A DNA stretch of 64,000 nt from Spraguea lophii (Eukaryota > Microsporidia > Spragueidae). The position numbers and the translations under genes were made by a program. Shown here piece by piece: positions 42,142-52,726 of the stretch; the stretch's first letter is position 1; each line of letters begins with the position of its first letter. The DNA is taken from NCBI GenBank assembly GCA_001887945.1, contig LDOQ01000212.1, forward strand, positions 213,428 through 277,427, given 5' to 3'. The notes beneath the pieces were generated by a model. That model had not been told where the DNA came from, made no database searches, and saw nothing but the letters and a program-made list of their open reading frames with translations.

Positions 42142-43200
42142 TTAATAGTTAATATGACCATTTCTTGTTTTTATCGGTTTTGATATTCGTATTTCCATAG
42201 ATAAAATTAATTTTTCAGATGTAAACACGTTGGTATTCCGGACCAACCTTCCATTACAAATATAATTAAAGAGTTTATAGTTTCGAAGTGTTTTCTCCAA
42301 TCTTTTGTTTTATCAATCCCAAATATTTTCTATTATGTTTGAATCTGGTAATTAGATAGTCATTCTATAACATTTACGCTTTGCTTCTTTGAAATAATTA
42401 CGTACGAGTTTACTTACATGTTTGAGATCATTATTTTATTGTATCTAAAGGATTTATCCTCATTTTATCAACGCTAACTGTAGATTATTTAATAGTATGC
42501 TGGTATAATATGCACTATCCATGTTTTTATATAAAAAATAAAAATTATTTACGTCTTTCTATAAGATACATTATTAAGCTATGATTTTCTTAAAACCAAA
42601 CTTTTTCGTTTGATTCATTCGTCCGAGATCTTTAATATTCTGCAAATACTATATATTCCTGTGTAATTAAAAAAAGAGTAATGTATTATTAGTAAAAATG
42701 ATATAATTCCAAAATTTATAACTTTAATAATACCATTTTTTTGTAACATTAAATTTTTTCGTCCTGTGGGAATATAATAAAAAAAAGGTTTATTGGCTTC
42801 AATATTTTTATCCCGTTTTTATTCAATAAACATCTTATGATTCTTACTTCAAAATGTTTTACACTTATATTGAACACATTTCCTTCAATTTTTGATTCAG
42901 ACATAATTTGATTTTTTTATTCGTAAAAAATCGTTCTCATTTAAAATATTTTCCATACCATTTCCAATTTTTAGAAATATTCTTATTATCACCATCTTTT
43001 TTTACGTAACTTATTGCAATAACCTCTCAATACCGGATTATTTTCTTATAATTTTGTATGTAAAACCTAATTTTTTTAATTGAAAAATTCTTCTAATTGT
43101 TATTGTGCTAATATATTTATTCATAGCAATATATTTCTTCAAACATAAAAATCTTTTGCATGGAAAATTCTCGTTTATATTGTTTTCTAAAAAACAAAAT
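42142..43200 (-). pseudogene. decayed Tc1-like transposase
   Basis: Translation of the minus strand across three frames gives the parts of a Tc1/mariner transposase in order. IKKIRFYIQNYKKIIRY is the end of the HTH part; WKWYGKYF and FFTNKKIKLCLNQK are the region of the first catalytic aspartate. TGRKNLMLQKNGII, NDLKHVSKLVRNYFKEAKR (second aspartate, D-x-KHTS), LPDSNIIENIWD (third acidic residue) and the ending IKTRNGHINY before a TAA at 42142 complete the order. Many stops and frameshifts show that it is inactive. No terminal inverted repeats are clear. The flanks 41521-42141 and 43200-43693 hold no gene. Confidence 0.75.
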
Positions 43201-43300
43201 AGAATAATAACATATAAAATAATTAAGATATACTGTTTTGCTTTGTTAATACAATAATATAAGAGAAATTTTTATTTCATTTTTGGTTCTAACTATATAG

Positions 43301-43407
43301 TGAAAATAACTCACTATTTTCATTTTAAATATTATTTTTAACCTTTTTCATAATATAGTAAAATACGAGTTTCTAATCAACTGATACCTGTAATTACATC
43401 AGTTGAT
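43301..43407. repeat. two perfect short inverted repeats beside the dead transposon
   Basis: TGAAAATA (43301-43308) pairs with TATTTTCA (43315-43322) across six bases. ATCAACTGAT (43376-43385) pairs with ATCAGTTGAT (43398-43407) across twelve bases. Both could form small hairpins or be binding sites. They lie between the transposase relic and the gene at 43694. Confidence 0.6.
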
Positions 43408-43693
43408 CACTTCTTAATTGTAGTAATTGGCATTTCAGAGTGTTCAACTAAATTGAACCACTTAACTTATCTTTCTATTTTATCGATTTTTATTTTTTAC
43501 GTTCTTTACAATCTTAATTGTGAAATTAATATATGAATTAATAGATTGTTTGATATTACATTTTGAAAACATTTCAATCTCCTGTCTATCTTTTGAGATA
43601 TTTCATATTTTTACACAATAATTAAATAATATTATTTCTGATAAATATTGTAGTAATATATTTATATTATTTTATACGTTATAATATGTCATC

Positions 43694-44905
43694 ATGTCTT
43701 TTTTTGAAAATCTACTTGACATCCTTTACATTTCAAAACTATTATGTTTATATCCTATGCATTTAGTTTCTGTTACATTTATTATTTTAAAAAACAATGT
43801 TTCGACAACTGTATATTCAACAGAAATCGAAGAATATAACAATAATAATATTGTTCAACGATTATATGATAATCCTATTGTATCCCGAATAAAAGATAAA
43901 AATAAGTTTCATAAAGAAGGTACCTGTTTTATTACAAGAAATGGTATAATAGCGTTAAAGGATTATTCATCAGAAAGTAAAATATTCAATTTAGTACATT
44001 ATAATTCTATGAAACATTATAAACCAAAAAAACGTAATGTACGAAATAAAAACACGGTAGAAAAAAAACTAAAAACATTTTATAACAATGAATATTCCAA
44101 TGATATGTATTTAGATTATTTCTATGATTATTTTTCTAGTATTTCTATTTTAAAAAATTGTAATCTTATCAAATTAATTGATATAATGGATTTTCAAGTG
44201 ATTATGAATTTGAAATATTCTATACAATATTTTATCGGTTTAAAAACACAGGAAGATAAATTTAGTTGTGGATATAAATATAATATTAAATGTTTATATA
44301 TTTATAGCAAAGAAAGAGATATGTATAATATTTTTATATCAGAATCTGAATTAATATTGGCAACTCTGAAAACTAAAAAGAAGGAGAATATTCATATGTC
44401 CAGTGATATGTGTTTTGTGTTTTACGATAAATTAAAAGAAATGGGCAATCTTTTATTAGAATATGATAATCTTGTTGTAAAATTCTTAAAATATAAAATT
44501 AATAATTTTTTGAGTATAAAAGAAGATATGAGTACTTTTGAACAGATAGAAAAATTTAAAAGATTTCAAAAAAATGATTTTTTAATACACAAATCATATT
44601 CACCGTTTATAAAATTGTTTTTATATCTTTTTTATTTTGAAAATAGAATTATTTATAATAAAACAGTAATAAAAGTTATAGAATTAGAAAGGGAGAAATT
44701 GAATGTTAGTCTTTATACATTAACAGATTTAAAAAATCTAAATAAAAACATAAGGAAAATTATATGTGAAATGAGCATTGAAAGATGGATGAATTATGAA
44801 ATATACAATGAATATTTTTTTGAAGACGAAAAAAATTTTGTATTAGAGAAAGATAGATTGAAGAAAATGTCTTTGGATGCACAGGAAAAATACAATGAAC
44901 TATGA
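43694..44905 (+). CDS. lineage-specific protein with signal-like N-terminus
   Basis: This 403-residue ORF begins with a hydrophobic stretch (residues about 6-36, e.g. LLCLYPMHLVSVTFIIL) that could be a signal anchor. The rest is lysine, tyrosine and phenylalanine-rich and probably alpha-helical (e.g. the EQIEKFKRFQKNDFLIH region). I recognise no family. An alternative in-frame ATG lies nine bases upstream at 43685. No CCC box is present, as for the other lineage-specific genes here. Confidence 0.6.
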   Translation: MSFFENLLDILYISKLLCLYPMHLVSVTFIILKNNVSTTVYSTEIEEYNNNNIVQRLYDNPIVSRIKDKNKFHKEGTCFITRNGIIALKDYSSESKIFNLVHYNSMKHYKPKKRNVRNKNTVEKKLKTFYNNEYSNDMYLDYFYDYFSSISILKNCNLIKLIDIMDFQVIMNLKYSIQYFIGLKTQEDKFSCGYKYNIKCLYIYSKERDMYNIFISESELILATLKTKKKENIHMSSDMCFVFYDKLKEMGNLLLEYDNLVVKFLKYKINNFLSIKEDMSTFEQIEKFKRFQKNDFLIHKSYSPFIKLFLYLFYFENRIIYNKTVIKVIELEREKLNVSLYTLTDLKNLNKNIRKIICEMSIERWMNYEIYNEYFFEDEKNFVLEKDRLKKMSLDAQEKYNEL

Positions 44906-45383
44906 TTGTTATAAAAATAGATTATAAATGTTTAATAAAACTTTTAATCTAGTAAATATTTTATTTTAACCGAATAAAGATGATATGGCTTTTAATCATA
45001 TAATAACTAGCTTTACCATATTCATATATTAATGTAATATAATCTTATTATCATATATCATATAATTAGTAATGTTTTGATAAGAATAATGTATATTAAT
45101 TTAACTCTTCTTATCTTGAAAAAATATTATCATCTATTTTACAAACATTAATAAAGTTTTAATGGTTATTTGTATGTATGATATATTCATCAGTTTAAAT
45201 ATAATAATTTATTATTAATTATGATTTTAAATTTAATTTCTATGAAAGATTAATTAATAGAATTTTATTAATTATTTATAGAAAAATAAATGCTAAGAGA
45301 CCTTTGATTCTTTATATTTTTTTATTTTGTAATAAATCGTAATAAAAAAAATATTTTTATAAAATATTATATTACACCCTTAA
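44906..45383. other. intergenic, nothing recognised
   Basis: AT-rich spacer of 0.48 kb. It contains only short A/T runs and no ORF or repeat-family copy that I can align. The CCC box at 45375-45377 belongs to the next gene. Confidence 0.55.
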
Positions 45384-45647
45384 ATGAAGATAAATAACAA
45401 GAAAGAATCAATAAATCGTTTAGAAAAAGATATTGCTTATTATAAAAAAGAAATATTAGAATGTGAACAAAAAATAAAAGAATTGGAACCTACAGATAAA
45501 GATTATGAATATAAAATAAAAAATTATAAAAATATAATTGATGAAACAATAAAAACTATAAAAGTGGTAGAAGCACAAATTAAAATGTATCAGAATGAAA
45601 TAAATGAAATGGAAAATGATAAAGAAGATTTACTTGAATACAATTAA
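45384..45647 (+). CDS. RBL2: tubulin-folding cofactor A (TBCA/Rbl2)
   Basis: This 87-residue all-helical protein matches TBCA: RLEKDIAYYKKEILECEQKI, then KELEPTDKDYEYKIKNYKNI, IDETIKTIKVVEAQI and a last acidic helix. Cofactor A has 90-110 residues in other eukaryotes and forms a three-helix bundle that holds beta-tubulin. The spacing of the R-L, Y-x-KE and Y-x-I-K positions fits the family. ACACCCTTAA stands directly before the ATG. A generic coiled coil is the alternative. Confidence 0.75.
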   Translation: MKINNKKESINRLEKDIAYYKKEILECEQKIKELEPTDKDYEYKIKNYKNIIDETIKTIKVVEAQIKMYQNEINEMENDKEDLLEYN

Positions 45648-45969
45648 ATAAAATTAAAATTATATGTATTTATATTTTATTGTTAAGTTATTGTGATTGT
45701 TTTTATTTATAATTTTTATTTATACATTTTATTCAAAATATCATTCGTGTATTTATTTTAAATAAATATCTTTCATTTGTTTAGAAATGATAAATTTTAA
45801 TTTTCAAATATCAAATAAAATATATTTTCATGTGAAACTACAAACAATAGTTATTTAGAAACGAATAATCTTTTATTATCAAATATATTTTTATGTAAAA
45901 CTGTTAGTGATAAATTTATATTTTGTTTCAGATCAATGTAAATTTAAAATATTTATTTGTTAGTATTAT
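45648..45969. other. intergenic, nothing recognised
   Basis: The 0.32 kb spacer holds a loosely repeated phrase (ATCAAATATATTTTTATGT-like at about 45808-45835 and 45878-45900). No gene. Confidence 0.5.
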
Positions 45970-47682
45970 ATGGAGAGATTCGTTATACCAAGAAAAATAA
46001 GTGCTAATATTGAATATTTCCATTGTTCTTCTAAAAAATTGATTATTTCTGCTAAGAATAAAATATGGATTATAAGTTTAAATGGTAAAATATATTCAGA
46101 AATATCAATAATTGAAAAGATTTTAGAAATAAAGACGTATAAATCTTATGTAATAATAAAAATGGAGAGTGGATATTATTATTTCATATTAGGTGATAAA
46201 ACTATAACAAAAATAGATTTGGAAATAAAACAAATAATCGTTAAAAAGCATATATATTTTCTTTGGAATAATAATATTTATAGAACAAGTAGTTTAAAAA
46301 ATATTCATAATTCTGAATTGGTAGAAACATTTAAATATCCTATATTAGGTTTTACTATATTGGAAAATTATTTTATTTATTTTTTAAAAGATAAAGTTAT
46401 TATCTCTAAAGATGATATTTCTGAAGAAATTAGTTGTTTGGCAGGTATAGAAATTATTTCTGTATCTGAATATTTACATTGGATGATTATAGAAACGGAT
46501 AAACATTTAATAATATATTCTTTATATAAAGATCCAATAGCAATACAAAAGCCTGAAATATATTATGGTGTTGTAAGAGGTAAATATATCTTATATATTT
46601 TATCTGATAATATAAATATACATTCTATGATTTCTGGAAATAAAATATCTTCTCTGAAACTTACAGCATTTTCTGGAAGTTATGATGATGTAACCGATAC
46701 TCTGTGGTTATATTCAACAATATTTTATGAAATACGATTAAAATTTACAGAAATAATATACAATGAATTGATAAAATATAAACTTTATAAATCAGCTGTA
46801 AATATATACTCTGAAAGAACATATTATGATTATGCTTTACATCTTTTTGAAATTCATGAAAGAAAAAAAGCAATATATTTTTTAGGTTTAAGTAAAAGAA
46901 AAATCGAATTTGATTATAAAGAAGTATTAAATACATTAGAATATAAAAAACAAGAATATTTAATAAAATCCAACGTAAATGTATTTCTTACACTCGATGA
47001 GCTTATAGAATTATTAACAATAAATTTAAAGGCTACAAAAAGAAATTATGATTTTCTATCATTTGTATTATACAGATTAAATAGACATAAAAAACTTAAA
47101 AAAATATTTGAATTTTGCCATACAAATAAATTAGATATAAAATTTATAAAAAGAAAAAAATTCCAAGTAAATAATACCACAGAAAAAATATTTTTTTATT
47201 ATTGGAATTATTTTAATATCAACAACAAAATATTATATTATTTTAACAATGAAAGATACGATGAATGTTGGAAAGCATTAAATTTATATAAAAAAGAAAT
47301 TAAAGACATAAACTCTTTATTAAGAACAATAATTAATATTCTAACTAAAAAAGAATCCAAAGAAATGGTTAAATATTTTTATTATTATCTCAAAGAAGAA
47401 ATTTTATATTTTATAGTAGAATATCAATTAATAACAAATTTAAAATATTATTTAGAAATTACAGAAGATATTTCATATAATACACAAGCTATATTTAAAG
47501 CTATAAAAATGTCTAATCATGAAATATTTGAAGAAATATATTATTTTATATTAAAATATAAAAATGAAAATGATCTTAAATATGAATTAATTACAAAAAC
47601 AATAGAAATATTATATACAGAGAAGAAACAATATAATACTGAATTTATATTAACTAACAAAGAAAATATTATTTTAAAATAA
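45970..47682 (+). CDS. beta-propeller plus alpha-solenoid trafficking protein, Vps18/Pep3-like
   Basis: The 570-residue protein splits into an N-terminal beta-strand region (about 1-260), consistent with a propeller, and an alpha-helical solenoid (270-550). At the junction DTLWLYSTIFYEIRLK leads to SAVNIYSERTYYDYALHLFEI and then NVFLTLDELIELLTINL. The order recalls Vps18/Pep3 of the HOPS/CORVET tethering complexes (propeller, then the YA-x-S-F-E-E clathrin-like repeats). No C-terminal RING finger is present, although Vps18 normally has one. A nucleoporin or another class C Vps protein is possible. No CCC box. Confidence 0.5.
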   Translation: MERFVIPRKISANIEYFHCSSKKLIISAKNKIWIISLNGKIYSEISIIEKILEIKTYKSYVIIKMESGYYYFILGDKTITKIDLEIKQIIVKKHIYFLWNNNIYRTSSLKNIHNSELVETFKYPILGFTILENYFIYFLKDKVIISKDDISEEISCLAGIEIISVSEYLHWMIIETDKHLIIYSLYKDPIAIQKPEIYYGVVRGKYILYILSDNINIHSMISGNKISSLKLTAFSGSYDDVTDTLWLYSTIFYEIRLKFTEIIYNELIKYKLYKSAVNIYSERTYYDYALHLFEIHERKKAIYFLGLSKRKIEFDYKEVLNTLEYKKQEYLIKSNVNVFLTLDELIELLTINLKATKRNYDFLSFVLYRLNRHKKLKKIFEFCHTNKLDIKFIKRKKFQVNNTTEKIFFYYWNYFNINNKILYYFNNERYDECWKALNLYKKEIKDINSLLRTIINILTKKESKEMVKYFYYYLKEEILYFIVEYQLITNLKYYLEITEDISYNTQAIFKAIKMSNHEIFEEIYYFILKYKNENDLKYELITKTIEILYTEKKQYNTEFILTNKENIILK

Positions 47683-48632
47683 ATCTTTAATATAAGCATA
47701 CAATATATTTTTATTTTTATATTTAATATATATTCTTTATTTAGATTGTTGTGATTATATATTCTTTTATTTAGATTATTATTACTGTATATACTTAGAA
47801 TATAATAATATGTTAGTGTTATTATATTTATATTATAGTTTTTTTATCTTTAAATTTATTATTTTCTTTTATTAAAACATTTATTCATAGAAGTTTTCTA
47901 AGCTTCTATGTTCCATCATTGTTGGCAATTTTTAATTTGTTAAATTTATATGACTTGTATTTACATAATATTTACATAATATTATAATAATTGTATTAAT
48001 CTTGTATTACCTTATATTCTAGAACAATAATATTTGTATATAATAATAAGTGAATAAGAACTTATTTCCTATAAAGGAAAATAAAAAAGAAAAAAATTAA
48101 TAATATAGAAAAAGTACCGTATTTTAATTAAATTGTCTTAAAAAAGGAAAACAAAAAAGACAGATCGTTTCATAATTTTATTTAAATTAAATAATAAATT
48201 TTTAATTAAATTAATTAAATAAATATTATGGAAATGAAATCTTCTTGAGTCAATAATGAAAATAATAAAGAATATAAATAAAATATTATTTTATATTATT
48301 TTTATAATTAAATTTGTTATTTAATTATTTTATATAACTTTTTAAAAAAAAGTTATAAAGTCGTAAACTGCAATAAGCTAAAAACATCTATAAATAAAAG
48401 TTTCATTAAAAAAGAAATTATAAGACCGTAAACTGTATCAAATTAAGAAACTTCTATAAATAAAAGTTCCATTGAAAAAAAGTTATAATTATTTTTAGTA
48501 TTTTTAATATTAATATGTGTATAAAATAACTTTTAAACCATAATACACGAATATAAAAATATATTACATTTAATACCTTCCTATTTATTTTCCTAACAAA
48601 CAAAAAATTTATATTTGCATATACCCCTTTAA
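47683..48632. repeat. spacer with a minus-strand SINE-like copy and two tandem 3' tails
   Basis: At 47873-48040 the minus strand reads GTTCTAGAATATAAGGTAAT through AAGATTAATAC to a tail CTTCTATGAATAAA, a 5'-truncated copy. At 48360-48473 the plus strand carries two tandem 3' ends: ATCTATAAATAAAAGTTTCA, then CTTCTATAAATAAAAGTTCC, each preceded by GTAAACTG. The CCCC box at 48623-48626 belongs to Ste24. Confidence 0.75.
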
Positions 48633-49892
48633 ATGTTTTACACGATAGCTATGATCGGTATTATTCTAGAAAATGTATGGAATATATATTTACTTACAAG
48701 ACAAAGAAGAAAACTTCTATCATCTGAATACAAAGGTTTTGTAGCCAATAATTTTTCTGAAAAAGATTTTAAAACAATGAAAGCTTACAATACTGATAAT
48801 ATCAACTATAGTATGTTCTCACGTACATTTAGTTTTATTATTACTATGATAATGGTAGGTTTGAATTTATATCCTATCCTTTATTCTATTATTACATCTA
48901 AACTTTATAATCTATCAGATATAAATCAGCAGGTAATATTTATGTTAGCTTTATTACAATTATCAAATATCATTGATATTCCATTTTCTGTTTATAAAAC
49001 ATTTTATTTAGAAGAAAAATACGGATTTAATAAGACAACGGTAAAAACCTTTGTTTTTGATCTTTTAAAAAATACTGTGTTATCAATAATGGTATTATAT
49101 CCTTTTCTTATGATAACATTAAAAATTATAAATGTTATGAATGCAGGATTTTGGCTGTATTTATTCTTATTTACATTTGGATTTACAGTCTTATTGATAA
49201 TACTCTATCCTATATTCATTCAACCGGTATTTAATAAATTTACACCTATGGAAGATAGTGATCTTAAATCACGAATAGAAAAATTAGGAAGTTCTCAAGG
49301 ATTTAATGCAAAAAAGATATTAATAATGGACGGTAGCAGTAGATCTTCACATTCGAATGCATATTTTATAGGATTATTCAATGAACGAAGAATAGTTATT
49401 TACGATACACTCTTAAAACAAACAGATGAAGATTCTCTATTGGGTATATTAGCACATGAGCTAGGACATTGGAAACTAGGACATACATGGAGACAATTGG
49501 CTATAAACGGTATGCTTCAACTAACATTAATCTACTTTTTAGATTTCTGCATATTTAATGCGAATTTTATTTCTTCGTTTATAAAAGGAGAAGCGCCATT
49601 GATTCTAAAAATAATTTATTTTCAGATTTTCTTTAATGCATTTTCTCCTATTCTCAATGTGATGATGAATTTTATTATAAGATACGGAGAATATGAAGCT
49701 GATGGATATGCAGTAAAATTAGGATATGGAGATAGTCTTATAAAAGGATTGATATCACTTTACAAAGAAAACAAAGCTAATACGTGTCCAGATGAGTTAT
49801 ATTCTATTTATCATCATTCGCATCCAACATTGCTTGAAAGAATAGAATATGTTAAGAAACAAGAAAGTGAATTAAAAAAGAAAGAAGAATAA
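48633..49892 (+). CDS. STE24: CAAX prenyl protease 1 (Ste24)
   Basis: The 419-residue polytopic metalloprotease has the zinc motif HELGH (275-279) and the third ligand glutamate in EYEAD (353-357). YLEEKYGFNKTTVKTF near 125-140 is a Ste24 signature. About seven hydrophobic helices are visible. It cleaves the last three residues of farnesylated CAAX proteins and also works as an ER quality-control protease. Length equals the family norm (about 430-475), minus an N-terminal part. ATACCCCTTTAA precedes the ATG. Confidence 0.96.
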   Translation: MFYTIAMIGIILENVWNIYLLTRQRRKLLSSEYKGFVANNFSEKDFKTMKAYNTDNINYSMFSRTFSFIITMIMVGLNLYPILYSIITSKLYNLSDINQQVIFMLALLQLSNIIDIPFSVYKTFYLEEKYGFNKTTVKTFVFDLLKNTVLSIMVLYPFLMITLKIINVMNAGFWLYLFLFTFGFTVLLIILYPIFIQPVFNKFTPMEDSDLKSRIEKLGSSQGFNAKKILIMDGSSRSSHSNAYFIGLFNERRIVIYDTLLKQTDEDSLLGILAHELGHWKLGHTWRQLAINGMLQLTLIYFLDFCIFNANFISSFIKGEAPLILKIIYFQIFFNAFSPILNVMMNFIIRYGEYEADGYAVKLGYGDSLIKGLISLYKENKANTCPDELYSIYHHSHPTLLERIEYVKKQESELKKKEE

Positions 49893-50131
49893 AAGAAAGT
49901 TAATTAAAAAATGAATAAAAGAAAGTGAATTAAAGTTTATTCTTTGTGATATTTTTTTAATATAATAGTAATTAGTAAGGTAATAGTAATTAAAATAATA
50001 GTATTTTAATAATAATAATATTTTATATATAACAATTATCACCACACCTTCTATATTCTTCATTCTATATAATCTTCATTATTTATTTATAATTTAATTT
50101 ATATTATGCAATATAATTTGTTTACCCTTCA

Positions 50132-50986
50132 ATGTTATTTCTCCTAATATTCTCTATATTACAAATACCATTAAAAATATTTTGTATCCCACTTAACAAT
50201 ATCCCCATACTTACTACAAAAAATATATACACAACAGATACATATTTAATATACATATATTATGAAAAAGAAGATTTTATATGTCCTTGGTGTAAATTCT
50301 TAAACAAAAGATTAGAAGAATATACATTTCCAATAAAGAAATTAAATTTTGTAAATAATCCGATATTAGGTACAAGGTTTCTTAATTATATGTTTCCACA
50401 GCTTATATTAAAGGCAGAGAATAGTTTTTATAGTTTTAAAATACATGAATATAATAAACTACACAATATAATGATAGCATATAATAATTATAAAAATGGT
50501 GTGGGTGATGAGAGAGTGGAGGATAAGAGTGATGTAAGAGATAAGAGTAATAAGAATGGTAAGAGTAGTAGGAATGATAATAATGATAAGGGTAATAAGA
50601 GCAGTAATATTAATGATGTAAATAACAATAATAATAATACAGATGTAAATAATACAACCAACAGTAACAATATTACTAACAACAACAACACAACCAACAA
50701 CAACACCACTACCACTAACAAAACTACCACTATTAATAATAATCATATAAGAAATCTATTACATAAAAATAACATAAAAGAATTATATTTTAAACCTACT
50801 AATATATTTGTTAAGAATATATCATATATATTTTATTTCTATAATTTCTATTTAGAAAGAATAGGAATATATATTAGAAGAATACCACCTATATTATTAT
50901 CTTTTATATTAGGAATGATATTCTTATATCTTTTAGTTTCTATAATAGATGTATTTAAAAATGATATAAAAGATAAAGATGATTAA
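50132..50986 (+). CDS. ER-type thioredoxin-like membrane protein with Asn/Thr-rich insert
   Basis: An N-terminal signal peptide (MLFLLIFSILQIPLKIFCI) leads to a thioredoxin-like half-domain with the active-site motif FICPWCKFL (CPWC, near 51-54). A stretch of about 90 residues (about 128-205) is almost only N, T, D, K and S. The C-terminus has a transmembrane helix (ILLSFILGMIFLYLLVSII) and a lysine-rich tail. The layout is that of a membrane-bound PDI-like oxidoreductase (TMX/Eps1 type) of the secretory pathway. The thioredoxin fold looks incomplete, so activity is uncertain. TTTACCCTTCA stands before the ATG. Confidence 0.7.
   Translation: MLFLLIFSILQIPLKIFCIPLNNIPILTTKNIYTTDTYLIYIYYEKEDFICPWCKFLNKRLEEYTFPIKKLNFVNNPILGTRFLNYMFPQLILKAENSFYSFKIHEYNKLHNIMIAYNNYKNGVGDERVEDKSDVRDKSNKNGKSSRNDNNDKGNKSSNINDVNNNNNNTDVNNTTNSNNITNNNNTTNNNTTTTNKTTTINNNHIRNLLHKNNIKELYFKPTNIFVKNISYIFYFYNFYLERIGIYIRRIPPILLSFILGMIFLYLLVSIIDVFKNDIKDKDD
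50510..50750. repeat. low-complexity AAY/ACN triplet region inside the thioredoxin-like gene
   Basis: The DNA is a run of AAT, AAC, ACA, ACC and GAT triplets, giving asparagine and threonine stretches. The opposite strand is open in two frames for this reason only. Length variation between isolates is likely. Confidence 0.85.
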
Positions 50987-51182
50987 TTGTTTTATTATAA
51001 TTTTATTATTTTATAATTTTATGATGATAATATGGATAATTATTTTATGATGATAGTAGATGAATTTTAGTAAAGAAAGATAATTATCTATACTGAATAA
51101 TAGATAATAAATAATTATAACAATTATTATAATGTTAATAGATAAATAATAAAATATAAATAAAATATCTATCATTTATTTT

Positions 51183-52349
51183 TTATTTGAAAAAATCTTC
51201 TATATTCTTTAATAATTCTTCTTTGTTTATTTTATTTATTATTGCTTCTTCTATTATTCTTTTATATATTTTATTTCCTTTTATTCCTTTAAGTAAATTA
51301 AATATAGGAAATATATTTATTCTTGTTATTGTATTTATATCTTTAAAATATTCTTTTATTATTTTATATTTATATTCTAATGTAATTTTATTGACATTAT
51401 TTAATATAGTTATATCGTTGTTATTATGATGGTTTGATGTAATTTTATTATTGTTATGATGGCTTAATGTATCTTTATTATTTTCCTTGATATTACCTTC
51501 ATTATTACCACTATCTTCATAATGATCTAATGTAGATCCATTATTATCATTATTATATCTTATCTCATCTTTATCATCGTTATATCCTATCTCATTTTTA
51601 TCATCATCTATATTATCATAATGTTCTAACTTAGTATGTTGTATTATCTTATGAAATACGAATGGATCTTTTATTGCTTCTCTTCCTATCATTATGCCAT
51701 CCAAATTATTACAATGTGTAAAATCTGTTATACCACCATTTAAAATAATTGTTAGATGTTTAAAATCTTCTTTTAATTTATACACTCGTTCATAATTGAG
51801 TGGTGGTATTGTTCTATTCTGTGCCGGTGAAAGACCTTTTAACCAACATTTTCTTGCATGAATATGAAATTCTGTAGTTTTTGTTTCTGTAATAATTCTA
51901 TGTATAAAATTATAAATAAAAATATAATCATCTTGATTATCCACTCCTATACGACATTTTATTGACATAATGATATTAGTATCCATATATACTTTATTAA
52001 GTATATTTATTACCAAATCTACATCTTTCATAAGCACTGCACCAAAACACCCACTCTGCACTCTAGATGATGGACAACCGCAATTTAAATTAAAATTTCT
52101 AAATTTACTATTATCTATTATACGTTGTATTGCAGATGATATATTTATTGGATTAGATCCACCTATCTGTATTACTGTATTATCATCATATTCACCAAAT
52201 CTGTCGATATAATTATCATTATGTAAAATATATTCTGCAACTATCATTTCTGAATATAATGTAACTTCGTCGCATGTAAGACGTATAAACTTGCGAAATT
52301 GCGGTGTAGTGACATCAAGCATAGGTGCGAGGAAAAGACGTTTACCCAT
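51183..52349 (-). CDS. tRNA-dihydrouridine synthase of the DusA type
   Basis: The 388-residue flavoenzyme matches DusA. PMLDVTTPQFRKF and LYSEMIVAEYIL are the FMN loop; LNCGCPSSRVQSGCFGAVLM carries the catalytic Cys at 92. MSIKCRIGVD, HARKCWLKGLSPAQNR (164-179) and IPPLNYERVYKL are DusA signatures, as are NGGI and IMIGREAIKDPF. DusA reduces uridine 20/20a in the D loop of bacterial tRNAs; fungal Dus1-4 lack the HARKxWLKGLSP block, so a transfer origin is possible. A polar D/N-rich insert fills about 236-325. No CCC box is present upstream. The core is complete. Confidence 0.92.
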   Translation of the reverse strand: MGKRLFLAPMLDVTTPQFRKFIRLTCDEVTLYSEMIVAEYILHNDNYIDRFGEYDDNTVIQIGGSNPINISSAIQRIIDNSKFRNFNLNCGCPSSRVQSGCFGAVLMKDVDLVINILNKVYMDTNIIMSIKCRIGVDNQDDYIFIYNFIHRIITETKTTEFHIHARKCWLKGLSPAQNRTIPPLNYERVYKLKEDFKHLTIILNGGITDFTHCNNLDGIMIGREAIKDPFVFHKIIQHTKLEHYDNIDDDKNEIGYNDDKDEIRYNNDNNGSTLDHYEDSGNNEGNIKENNKDTLSHHNNNKITSNHHNNNDITILNNVNKITLEYKYKIIKEYFKDINTITRINIFPIFNLLKGIKGNKIYKRIIEEAIINKINKEELLKNIEDFFK

Positions 52350-52726
52350 AAAAATAATTTACTATTTTTTTATAAAAATAAATTATATCGAATAAGAATA
52401 TTTGATATAGAGAAAAGAGTTATAAAGAAAAGAGTTATAGGAGACAGTATAATGATTATGATATAAAAAGAAGAATAGTAAAGATAATGATAAATAATAT
52501 TTATGATATAGAATAAATACATGATAAATTATAACTGAATAATCATATCTATTTATTTATCATCTAAATTATCATATAAATTTATTTATCGTTATATTTA
52601 TTATAATCGTGTATCATTTACATGATCATACAATAGAATATATTTTTAATGATAATTTATCTCCAATCGTGATACTTAAATTTTCAAGGACACAAAAATT
52701 ATATAATTAATTTTTTTTATTTACCC

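Noticed and set aside
50459..50746. Hydrophobic minus-strand ORFs of 80-95 codons
   Set aside because: They are the antisense of AAY/ACN triplets in the Asn/Thr-rich insert and are open only for that reason.
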